Source: Thermoplasmata archaeon
GTDB taxonomy: Archaea; Thermoplasmatota; Thermoplasmata; Thermoplasmatales; GCA-001856825
Reading direction: 5' to 3'
Assembly: GCA_021827945.1 (NCBI GenBank)
Contig: JAKATW010000155.1
Location: forward strand, 1-38,539
DNA length: 38,539 bases
Below, piece after piece: positions 25,166 to 32,717 of the stretch (positions are counted from its first letter, which is position 1; every line of letters starts with the position of its first letter). The notes under the pieces were generated by a model. That model worked only from the letters and a program-made list of their open reading frames with translations. It was not told the origin of the DNA and made no database searches. The position numbers and the translations under genes were made by a program.

Positions 25166-25197
25166 AGTAATACTTATATTACTAACGCGTATTACTT
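25165..25197 (+). promoter_or_regulatory. vapBC promoter inside a palindromic operator
   Basis: Perfect 9-base inverted repeat AAGTAATAC (25165-25173) / GTATTACTT (25189-25197), with a TATA-like TTATATT (25174-25180) in the spacer, 21-27 bases before the vapB ATG. Binding of the antitoxin complex would cover the TATA box and the start of a leaderless message. Confidence 0.65.
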
Positions 25198-25200
25198 GTT

Positions 25201-25449
25201 ATGGAAATAATCTCAACGAAGATCGAAAAGGATACGAAGGAGAAAATGCGGAAGTTCTCGTACATCAACTGGAGTGAAGTGATTAGAGAATCAATAAGAG
25301 CCAGGATTGAGGAGGAAGAATCAAGAACGCGAGCGATTGATAGAAACAAGATAAAAGAGGCAATGAGTATAGCCGCGAGTGTTAGAAAGCCTTCAAAGGG
25401 CTGGAATTCAACAGAGGAGATCAGGAAATGGCGAGATCGCGTAAGTTAG
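25201..25449 (+). CDS. vapB: VapB-type antitoxin
   Basis: 82 residues. The first ~45 (EIISTKIEKDTKEKMRKF, SYINWSEVIRESIRARIEE) form a ribbon-helix-helix DNA-binding domain; NWSEVIRE is the typical second helix. The rest (KPSKGWNSTEEIRKWRD) is the extended toxin-binding tail. It overlaps vapC by 22 bases and is preceded by a palindrome that encloses the TATA box, so negative autoregulation is likely. Intact and of usual length. Confidence 0.88.
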   Translation: MEIISTKIEKDTKEKMRKFSYINWSEVIRESIRARIEEEESRTRAIDRNKIKEAMSIAASVRKPSKGWNSTEEIRKWRDRVS

Positions 25450-25853
25450 TAGTAGATGCGTCTGTCGTGGTAAAATGGTACGTCGAGGAGGAATACTCAG
25501 CACAAGCTTTGAAAATATTCGAGGACTATAGTGATGGAAAATTTGACCTGTTGTCCGTCCACCTTATGCCATTTGAGGTTCTTAACGCTCTTCGGTATAA
25601 TCCTGCCATGGGCGTTCGTGATATTGAAAGGGCTGGAGAGAGTTTATCTAGATCACAAATAACCTTATTTCCCCTACTGGATGGACTTTATCTCGATTCG
25701 GTAAGAATTGCAACCGAATATGGCACAACGATCTATGATTCCTCATACTTAGCTCTTGCCGAGAATGCTGAGTGCGATCTCTGCACTGCGGATGAGAAAT
25801 TTGTCGACAGAATTGAATCTGACGGGAATTTGAAACTCTTGAGAGATATGTAA
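25428..25853 (+). CDS. vapC: VapC-type PIN-domain ribonuclease toxin
   Basis: 141 residues, complete PIN domain. The acidic metal-binding residues are Asp10 (LVVDASVVVKWY), Glu50 (MPFEVLNAL), Asp104 (TIYDSSYLALA) and Asp122 (CTADEKFVDR). VapC toxins cleave specific RNAs, often tRNA or rRNA, until bound by VapB. The start overlaps the vapB end by 22 bases, so expression is coupled. In contrast with the two vapC relics at 230-332 and 4669-4972, all catalytic residues are kept, so this pair looks active. Confidence 0.9.
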   Translation: MARSRKLVVDASVVVKWYVEEEYSAQALKIFEDYSDGKFDLLSVHLMPFEVLNALRYNPAMGVRDIERAGESLSRSQITLFPLLDGLYLDSVRIATEYGTTIYDSSYLALAENAECDLCTADEKFVDRIESDGNLKLLRDM

Positions 25854-26176
25854 AACCATGTAAAACAAATGCAGTAGGTGTTCATTTCCTCCGTCTTTTA
25901 AGCAGGTGTCTAATCATTTATTTGGTAAAACGGTAAGGCAGAAATCTCTGATATCCAGAAGACCGCTTCTCCCTCTTTGATACCTCAACGGAGTTATCAA
26001 AGCGGACGATAAATGATATTGAGAATTTATTCCTTATTTTCACGAGAAAAAGAGCGCAACACGGATAAGTCAAAATCAGGTGCTACTGTTCGAACCAATA
26101 TGAAAGAATGTTAAGAAGGGCACTACTATTCATCTCTTTACAGGAAGATTAAATACGAATTAAAACATTTAAACAG
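25854..26176. other. Gene-free stretch holding a strong inverted repeat
   Basis: No ORF seen. The notable element is the inverted repeat at 25975-26002; the DUF973 promoter lies at the right end, with A/T-rich TTAAAACATTTAAA just before ATG 26177. Confidence 0.5.
25975..26002. repeat. Perfect 8-base inverted repeat with 12-base loop
   Basis: CTTTGATA (25975-25982) pairs with TATCAAAG (25995-26002). CCGCTT (25963-25968) can alternatively pair with AAGCGG (26000-26005), so two mutually exclusive hairpins are possible. No T-run follows, so a simple terminator is not indicated. Confidence 0.5.
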
Positions 26177-26851
26177 ATGAGTCAAAATGAAGTTCTGGGT
26201 GCATCCCCGAACACAAAAACAGAACACGATGCCCTAGAAAATATCAGACTATTCTCACTTCTTTCAATAGTCGGTTTTGTGATTGATGCAGCGATCGCCG
26301 TAATCTCGGTATTCTACATAACGAGCTTGCTCTCTTCTCTCCTTCAAACTTCAGCTGTTTCGCCTTCCCTGCTAGGATTCGATGTTGCAATAATTGTCAT
26401 GGGTGTCGTTGCTGCCATTCTGCTCCTGTTGTCTTTCGTATTTCTGAGAAGGGGATACAGGACACTCAAAGGCATTTCTACGGCTTTTTCATCCCCCTAC
26501 ACCGGGGTCAACCTATTCTTCATCGGTCTGGTTCTCGTCGTCGTGGGAGCAATTGTGTTCATTCCCATAGCACTCCTGCATGTTTCCTTAGCGCATATTG
26601 CGATCGGGATGATTGTGGTAGTACTGATAGGGGCCGTAATGAGTTTCGTAGGCGAGATACTTGCTCTTATAGTCGGTTCCTTCAGGCTCAAGACTCAATT
26701 CAACAACTCCACTTATGGCACTGCAGGAATAATGTTCATAATTGGGATATTCATTCCATTCCTTCCTATGGTTGGAGCAATTCTGCTGTACACCGCAACG
26801 AACTCTCAGCTGAAGAAAGAGCCGAGAATCCAGAAAAATCTTGCACAATAA
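26177..26851 (+). CDS. DUF973 family membrane protein
   Basis: 224 residues with five or six membrane spans after a short polar N-terminus (HDALENIRLFSLLSIVG opens the first). The end FRLKTQFNNSTYGTAGIMF, then IPFLPMVGAILLYTATNSQL, is the characteristic block of DUF973, a family largely confined to Thermoplasmata and Sulfolobales. Function unknown. It is preceded by an A/T-rich promoter and stands alone; the next genes on the right run toward it. Confidence 0.75.
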   Translation: MSQNEVLGASPNTKTEHDALENIRLFSLLSIVGFVIDAAIAVISVFYITSLLSSLLQTSAVSPSLLGFDVAIIVMGVVAAILLLLSFVFLRRGYRTLKGISTAFSSPYTGVNLFFIGLVLVVVGAIVFIPIALLHVSLAHIAIGMIVVVLIGAVMSFVGEILALIVGSFRLKTQFNNSTYGTAGIMFIIGIFIPFLPMVGAILLYTATNSQLKKEPRIQKNLAQ

Positions 26852-27049
26852 AGACAAATTAATCCTGGCCAGTAAACATCTCAGAATGGAGGGAATGGAT
26901 AGATAATATCTATACATCAAGAGAAAGCAAGACCGGTTATGAATTCACACTTATCCCGGTCTCCAACTGTAAAGGGAAATAAAAGAAGAGAAGTATGTCT
27001 GAGGCAGCTCTTCTTCCCCCGATGTTCTTCAGAAAGCCATTCCTCGTTG

Positions 27050-28210
27050 CTATGCAGGGACCACCTTCTTGTCACGCGGAAGGAACCACGTGAAGACAAC
27101 AGCACCGAGTATAAGCGCAGAAAGGAAGAGGAAATAGGAAGTGACAGAAGATATCACGACCAGAGCGGACAGTGTGAACACCACCGAGAATATCCTGCTC
27201 ACGAATGCCATGAAACCAGTCGCAATTCCCTGACGACTCTTGGCGTAGAATCTGCTGATCCATTCCATAATTATCGGATAGGCAGGAAGCATGATGAACC
27301 CGCTTATTGGCAGAAGAGCGTACATTGTTACCTTGGAAGCTACGAATGCCAGTGCTACAAATATCAGGAGGACTACAGCAGCAACAATTCTCAGATAGAT
27401 GGTTCGGAGATCTTTCCTGGTAACGACATTCGGGAGTATGAGTATACCAACTAAGCCCAGAATGAGCGTCAGGGCAACCACCGTACCAGCTACTTGGCCC
27501 ATCCCTATGGTCTGTATGACCGGTTGCAGCCAAGTAGATAGATTGTCATACGCAGCAACCCCAAGTCCGAGGATTACCCCGAGGACCCAGAGATTCCTTT
27601 GTCTTACCGCATATTTCATCTCCTTATATACTGACACGTTTTCCTCAGGTTTTCTCGCTTCCAGGCCGAGAATTCCTACGAGGAATAGCACAATTCCGAC
27701 AACAGAAATGAGCGCTGTGGGAAGGAAAACCATGTGCAACCCGCCCAGATTGTAGAAGTATTCACCCGCAGCAAGTGAGAAAATGGTACCGAGATAGACA
27801 GAGAAACTAAGCATCGATATCGTGATCGGTTTTCTCTTCTCAAAATATGTGCTCGCAAACAGTGCAAACGCGTTCAGAGAGAAGGGTTGACCTATCGCTC
27901 CAAGCACCTGGAAACCAAGCAACCAGATATACGCGTGCGGAGAGAAAATCCTGAACGCTCCGCTTGCAAACGTGAGAATTGAGCCGACAGTGAGCCAGAG
28001 TTTGAAGTTCTTGTCGAGAAGAATTCCTACAGGTATCGTCAGGATAAGGAAGAATATGGGATAGATTATGGCTAGAAGTCCAATGGACCCATCCGATACT
28101 CCAGATATCTGCGCAACATTTGTCAGTATGGGAGAATATGTGACCCATATGGCCTGTGATACGAATACTATGAGGATTAGACCCACAAGTGTCAGAAACC
28201 TTGACTTCAT
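27050..28210 (-). CDS. Major facilitator superfamily (MFS) transporter
   Basis: 386 residues, about twelve membrane spans in two sets of six. The loop between spans 2 and 3 reads PVGILLDKNFKLWLTVG, the MFS motif A form (G..LDr), and YPIFFLILTIPVG precedes it. Substrate cannot be read from sequence. Its ATG overlaps the stop of the PLP-decarboxylase gene by 4 bases (28207-28210), so the two are one operon, which suggests that the transporter moves the substrate or product of that enzyme, like decarboxylase/exchanger pairs in acid resistance (inference). Confidence 0.82.
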   Translation of the reverse strand: MKSRFLTLVGLILIVFVSQAIWVTYSPILTNVAQISGVSDGSIGLLAIIYPIFFLILTIPVGILLDKNFKLWLTVGSILTFASGAFRIFSPHAYIWLLGFQVLGAIGQPFSLNAFALFASTYFEKRKPITISMLSFSVYLGTIFSLAAGEYFYNLGGLHMVFLPTALISVVGIVLFLVGILGLEARKPEENVSVYKEMKYAVRQRNLWVLGVILGLGVAAYDNLSTWLQPVIQTIGMGQVAGTVVALTLILGLVGILILPNVVTRKDLRTIYLRIVAAVVLLIFVALAFVASKVTMYALLPISGFIMLPAYPIIMEWISRFYAKSRQGIATGFMAFVSRIFSVVFTLSALVVISSVTSYFLFLSALILGAVVFTWFLPRDKKVVPA

Positions 28211-29577
28211 CGGAACACCTCATTGACAATCTCGTTGGCCATCTCCTTTGCAGATTCTTCAGGTATCTGTTCCAGAAGTTTCACGAGTAATGCCGCGTTG
28301 ATGTTGCCCTCCTTGACCATTGTCATGAGGACTGTCAAATCTCCCGTCGAAATACCCTCCATAAGCTTTTTGAAAGCAGGGTCTTGAGGAGAAGCTATGG
28401 TCTCTCTCGCGGCCCTTATGAATGCACGGGACAACTTGTCGTGAATGGGACTCAAGGTCATATGAACGTTGTAGGGGACGAGGTCTTGGATCGCCTTCTG
28501 CACTTCGAGGTGCCAGGACCTCTTCTGCATTCCATAAACGAATCCAAATACATCGATATTTTCATTGTAGAGAGAAAGGATGCTTGATTCCAGAGGTGCA
28601 GTAGATCTGAAACCCAGCTTTGTCATCTCCTTGAACAGGTAATTCCTGGCAGAGAGTACCTTCTTTGCAAGAGACAGATATCCATCATTTCCGAGATAAT
28701 TGATCGCAGTCCACGCACTTGCCATGGGACCAACGGACCTCGAGGACAGTATCGACGTATTGACAAAAATATAGCTGGGCCACGATATGTTGATGTAATT
28801 GGAATATTTCTTCATCTCTGGATTCCTGAACAGGAGTACTGAAGACCCTTTCAGGGAATATCCATACTTGTGGGTATCCATTGAGAGCGAGGTGACACCT
28901 TCCTCCTGGAAATCGTACTTGGGTATTTTCTCCCCCAGCTTCTCGAAGTATGGCAGTATGAAACCTCCAACACACGCATCCACGTGAAGGGGTATCTTCC
29001 TGTCTTTAGTTATTTGCCCCATATCAGTGACAGGGTCGACCGTTCCATATGGGAAATTTGGGGCAGATGCAACTACCAGAGCGGTCCTTTCGTTGATTGC
29101 AGACTTGAGGGATTCTAGATTAGCCTTCTTGCTCTCACGGTCAATCGGGATGACCTTCAGCTTGAGATCAAAATACTCCGCTCCCTTCTCCCATGATGGG
29201 TGACCAGAGGAAGGAAGCACGATCTCAGGCACCTCGTCCTTCCCCCTCTTTTTTCTGAATAGGTCTCTTGCCGCCTTCACCGTCAGTAGAATGCTCTCCG
29301 TTCCTCCATAGGTCAGTGTCCCGAGGACACTCTCGTCCGCGTGAGTGATAGATTTTGCAAATCGGACTATCCCCTTCTCAAAGAAAGCAGCACTCTTGAA
29401 TGTGGTGAAGTCAAGTGCGTTCCTGTCGTAGAACATGTTCAGTGCTTTGTGCTGAATCTCCCTGAGTTTCCTATCCCCCGTTTCATAGACGTAGGTAAAG
29501 AGGTTTCCAGAGTATGGATCAGGATCCATTTTTTCGATGCTAGAAAGAGAAGCCAAAATATCCGGCCCGCCGGTCAT
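28207..29577 (-). CDS. PLP-dependent decarboxylase/lyase, group II (sphingosine-1-phosphate lyase-like)
   Basis: 456 residues, fold-type I PLP enzyme. TYGGTESILLTVKAARD (~89-105) binds the phosphate, His126 (PSSGHPSWEKGAEYF) stacks on the ring, Asp200 (PLHVDACVGGF) holds the pyridine nitrogen and Lys237 (SMDTHKYGYSLKGSSVLL) forms the Schiff base. The order and spacing match archaeal MfnA-type amino-acid decarboxylases and sphingosine-1-phosphate lyases. The ~70 C-terminal residues (after AARETIASPQDP) are an extra helical extension rich in Glu. The gene is coupled to an MFS transporter. The substrate is probably an amino acid or amine phosphate, not resolved. Promoter TATA at 29600-29613. Confidence 0.82.
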   Translation of the reverse strand: MTGGPDILASLSSIEKMDPDPYSGNLFTYVYETGDRKLREIQHKALNMFYDRNALDFTTFKSAAFFEKGIVRFAKSITHADESVLGTLTYGGTESILLTVKAARDLFRKKRGKDEVPEIVLPSSGHPSWEKGAEYFDLKLKVIPIDRESKKANLESLKSAINERTALVVASAPNFPYGTVDPVTDMGQITKDRKIPLHVDACVGGFILPYFEKLGEKIPKYDFQEEGVTSLSMDTHKYGYSLKGSSVLLFRNPEMKKYSNYINISWPSYIFVNTSILSSRSVGPMASAWTAINYLGNDGYLSLAKKVLSARNYLFKEMTKLGFRSTAPLESSILSLYNENIDVFGFVYGMQKRSWHLEVQKAIQDLVPYNVHMTLSPIHDKLSRAFIRAARETIASPQDPAFKKLMEGISTGDLTVLMTMVKEGNINAALLVKLLEQIPEESAKEMANEIVNEVFR

Positions 29578-29599
29578 GGCAAGTGTTATGGTGAAAGAT

Positions 29600-29613
29600 A
29601 TATTTTATAATTG
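29600..29613 (-). promoter_or_regulatory. TATA box of the decarboxylase-MFS operon
   Basis: Minus strand ATTATAAAATATAT, centred ~30 bases before ATG 29577. Together with the 148-base gap to the ThDP gene, it suggests that this operon has its own promoter. Confidence 0.5.
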
Positions 29614-29725
29614 CCCAAAATTAGGTGGGCTAAAACATTAGTCCAGTACATTGTTTTTCATTCAGTGAGCCTCCTCAGGAAGGCAGTACCTTTGCACCCT
29701 AGAAACGGGTTTCCTGATGTTCTTT

Positions 29726-31402
29726 CTAGTCCCTCTTCAGGAACCCCTGTATCTGACTTAGCGGGCTGTTGAACTCACTCGATACTCTTACATCAACAAC
29801 AGACGGGAGTCCACTGTCCCTTGCCCTCTTCAAAGCGCTCATTATTTCTCTCGGGTCGTGAACGGTCTCTCCATAGCCTCCGAGACTTCTGGCAAACTCA
29901 TCATATTTCCTGCTTTGAAGCAGCGCAAATCTGCCGCTGTCCTTCTTCCCGGTGGCTAGAATCCTGTTGTGGTAGACATCGCCCCATATCATGTCGTTCA
30001 TTACAACGACCACTATTGGAATACCGTACCTAGCTGCTGTCTCAATCTCAACTGCGCTCATCAGGAAACTGCCGTCTCCTGTTACGACGTAGACGTCCCT
30101 TTCGGGATTACCGAGCTTGGCCGCAATTCCCATCGGTACCCCCATCCCTATCATTCCGAATGGGCCGTGAGACCACATTATCTGACCGGGACGGTAGGCC
30201 CTAAGATAAAGAAATGCCCAAGCAGTCGTGTCTCCTCCATCAAGGACAAAAAGACCGTTCTCGCCAGCAAATTCCCTCAGGTCCCTCATCAGACGCTGTG
30301 GTCTGATCGGTGTTTCGTCAGAAGCTGCATCTTCTTCCATCTTGTTGTAGTAAGACTTGATCAGGAAGGAGGCATTGGTGCTCCATTCGCTACCGGTCTG
30401 CTTTCCCTTACCATTCCTTGATAGTGACTCGAGAATCTGACTCGTCACCGCTCTTGCGTCTCCCCATATTCCTACATCTACAGGCTTGTTCTTACCGATC
30501 ACTGAGGGATCGACATCTATGTGTATCACCTTTGTGCCTTCACCGTAGAACGACACATCACTACCGAACCCGAGAAATTCATCGAATCTTGCGCCGATGG
30601 CAATTATCAGATCGGCATACCTGGTTATTATACCGACATTCGCATTCCCTCCAAAGAGAGGGTGAAGAGTCGGAATGCAACCTACTGCAAGACCTTCAGT
30701 TGCGACCAAGGCCTGTGCTGCCTCTGCCAACTTCACTATTTCGCTACACGCACCAGACCAGTAAGCCCCACTGCCAGCCACGATCACAGGCCTCACTGAT
30801 CGCTCTATAAGTTCCCTAGCTCTCTCGATAGCGGAGGGATCACCAAATATTCTCCCGGCTGGCCTGTACCTGTCAGGAGACTCGTACACAATATCTCTTT
30901 CACATTTTCCCAGAGAAACGTCTTTCGGGATTTCAAGGAGTGTGGGTCCCATTCGTCCCGTCAACGCCTCTCTTGAGGCATCCTGTACGTACTCGTTCAA
31001 CCTGCATGTTGAAAGGACCAAACGGGAATACTTCGTGTACTTCTCAACCCAGGTATGCACATTGACTTCTTCGAAGGCCAGCTTATCTATATTGGAAAAA
31101 GGTGTTCTCCCTCCTAGGGCGAGAACAGGGCTACCTGCGAGATATGCCTGCGCAAGAGATGGCATTATGTTCGCAACTCCTGGTCCAACCGCTACAGCTA
31201 CAACCCCAAGCTTCCTGGTGCTCCTTGCATAACCATCGGCAGCACTCGCAGCTGCCTGTTCAGACCTCATGGAAATGATCTCTATTCCTCTCTTTTCAAG
31301 TTCCTCATAAATCGGCATGATCCAGCCATCAGGGAGGGTGAATACGTGTTTTACTCCCTCCTTCTCCAGCGAAGACGCGATTATTTCTGATCCTGTCGGC
31401 AT
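29726..31402 (-). CDS. Thiamine-diphosphate enzyme of the acetolactate synthase/2-oxoacid decarboxylase family
   Basis: 558 residues with the three classic domains: PYR (~1-165, catalytic Glu48 in ISMRSEQAAASAADGYA), a central Rossmann-like domain (~190-330, PVIVAGSGAYWSGA, VIHIDVDPSVIG) and PP (~370-545). The ThDP/metal motif runs GDGSFLMSAVEIETA (442-456) to Asn469 (VMNDMIWG). Related enzymes include acetolactate synthase, benzoylformate decarboxylase, oxalyl-CoA decarboxylase and 2-hydroxyacyl-CoA lyase. I cannot settle which; the FAD loop of acetolactate synthase was not identified. The start overlaps the end of a 3-hydroxyacyl-CoA dehydrogenase gene by 22 bases, which favours a role in an acyl-CoA or hydroxyacid pathway. 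Confidence 0.85.
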   Translation of the reverse strand: MPTGSEIIASSLEKEGVKHVFTLPDGWIMPIYEELEKRGIEIISMRSEQAAASAADGYARSTRKLGVVAVAVGPGVANIMPSLAQAYLAGSPVLALGGRTPFSNIDKLAFEEVNVHTWVEKYTKYSRLVLSTCRLNEYVQDASREALTGRMGPTLLEIPKDVSLGKCERDIVYESPDRYRPAGRIFGDPSAIERARELIERSVRPVIVAGSGAYWSGACSEIVKLAEAAQALVATEGLAVGCIPTLHPLFGGNANVGIITRYADLIIAIGARFDEFLGFGSDVSFYGEGTKVIHIDVDPSVIGKNKPVDVGIWGDARAVTSQILESLSRNGKGKQTGSEWSTNASFLIKSYYNKMEEDAASDETPIRPQRLMRDLREFAGENGLFVLDGGDTTAWAFLYLRAYRPGQIMWSHGPFGMIGMGVPMGIAAKLGNPERDVYVVTGDGSFLMSAVEIETAARYGIPIVVVVMNDMIWGDVYHNRILATGKKDSGRFALLQSRKYDEFARSLGGYGETVHDPREIMSALKRARDSGLPSVVDVRVSSEFNSPLSQIQGFLKRD

Positions 31403-32328
31403 CTCAATTCCTCCCTTATTGCTTGAACCCTCTTTGCATAAAGACTCGAAGGCGTTTCGTTTCCGTAATCGTAGAAACCCCTCTGCGTCTTAACTCCCAG
31501 TTCGTTATTTCCGATCTTCTTGGAGAGCCAGTCGGGGACATAACCCATCTCTCGACCCAACCTCTGTGTCAGGTACATTCCAGCAAGGTAAGTTGTATCT
31601 AGTCCTATGTAGTCAGCGTTTTTCAGGGGGCCGAAAAGTCCGTAGAGTATTCCCAGATGGTATTTCCACACGCTATCGACGTCTTCTATCGAAACTCCTT
31701 CATCGATGAGGCGGATAGCCTCAGACGTGACGGCAGCGTGAAACCTGTTGACTATGAACCCGGGGATATCGGGACTCAGCACCACTTTCTTTCCGACCGT
31801 CTTCTCCAAAAAATTTCTCGTAATCTCCACGACTTCCTTCCCAGTCCATTCAGATGGCGTCATCTCCACCAGCGGAGCTACGTATGGTGGATTCATCCAG
31901 TGAACCCCGATTATCCTTTCCTTGCTCTTGAGACCGGCTGCGATCTCACTTATCTTTATGACAGACGTATTAGACGCGTGTACTGAGTCGTCTCTTGCGT
32001 TCTCGGCAAGCTTTTCAAACAAATCTCTCTTGGCGGATGGATCTTCGGTAATGGCTTCAAATATCATGTCTGAATTTTCTACTGCCTTCTTGAGATCTTT
32101 CTCAACCACTACATTGTCCTGAACCCTTGACGCACTTACGATCGTTCCTCTCCCTTCAAGGTCCGCTAGTAGATCGGAAATACGTTTGCTTGATGCATTC
32201 AGCAGATCTTCCGTTAGATCATTGAGAAACACTCTGATTCCATTCAGTGCCATAGTTATAGCGAGGCCAGTCCCCATAACTCCAGCGCCAATAACAGAGG
32301 TCTCCCTAACTTCCTTAGATGAGGTCAT
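31381..32328 (-). CDS. 3-hydroxyacyl-CoA dehydrogenase family protein
   Basis: 315 residues. N-terminal Rossmann fold with VIGAGVMGTGLAITMALNG (NAD), the conserved NTSVIKISEIA, catalytic His143 in IGVHWMNPP, Glu155 in PLVEMTPSE and Asn194 in PDIPGFIVNRF. The C-terminal helical dimerisation domain holds DYIGLDTTYLAG and ends TQRGFYDYG, as usual. It is a single-domain, monofunctional enzyme of the 3-hydroxybutyryl-CoA / carnitine / gulonate dehydrogenase group. It heads an operon with the ThDP enzyme. On the minus strand AAATATAAAA is 13-22 bases upstream of ATG 32328, a little close for a standard TATA box. Confidence 0.87.
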   Translation of the reverse strand: MTSSKEVRETSVIGAGVMGTGLAITMALNGIRVFLNDLTEDLLNASSKRISDLLADLEGRGTIVSASRVQDNVVVEKDLKKAVENSDMIFEAITEDPSAKRDLFEKLAENARDDSVHASNTSVIKISEIAAGLKSKERIIGVHWMNPPYVAPLVEMTPSEWTGKEVVEITRNFLEKTVGKKVVLSPDIPGFIVNRFHAAVTSEAIRLIDEGVSIEDVDSVWKYHLGILYGLFGPLKNADYIGLDTTYLAGMYLTQRLGREMGYVPDWLSKKIGNNELGVKTQRGFYDYGNETPSSLYAKRVQAIREELRCRQDQK

Positions 32329-32717
32329 AAAATCATCAAATTTTATATTTGGATTGTACTAAAACTTTTCTTGGAAACCTGCTCTGTTTGACGGATAGCC
32401 TTCAGTAAATTATTCCATATATCCGTGAATTCATGTGGATTTGGTTATTCCATTTCAAGCTTTAGCTGTGGGAGTACATCATGACTGTGATTGCTACATT
32501 TTCGTGTCTATCTGCATCCTGATTCCTCTCGTCTCCTATTTAGATGGGATTAAAACGGTTAGACACTTCAAATCTGAATATTTTACCATCTGAAGTGGAA
32601 AATATTACATAATTATAGGCTGTCAGACTATTAGACAGAACTCTTCTAGTTTATTTTCCATTGCTTGCGAAATATTTAATAAAAGAATTTCCATTTTAAC
32701 TATTAGAGGATATTTGG
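32329..32717. promoter_or_regulatory. Divergent regulatory region with two inverted repeats and a promoter
   Basis: Between the dehydrogenase operon and the solute-binding protein. Inverted repeats: AATATTTT (32577-32584) / AAAATATT (32599-32606), extended inside by CCA/TGG; and CTGTC (32620-32624) / GACAG (32634-32638). A TATA box AATATTTAATAAAA (32671-32684) and a GAGG ribosome-binding site near 32705 serve ATG 32718. No gene is seen here. The repeats sit just upstream of the TATA box, where an archaeal regulator would bind. Confidence 0.5.

Noticed and set aside
26939-27454. 171-codon plus-strand ORF
   Set aside because: It is antisense to the MFS gene and its spacer; the translation is low complexity (Arg/Glu/Ser/His) and typical of a shadow frame.
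30418-30810. 130-codon plus-strand ORF
   Set aside because: Antisense to the well-supported ThDP enzyme; its composition is typical of the opposite strand of a real gene.
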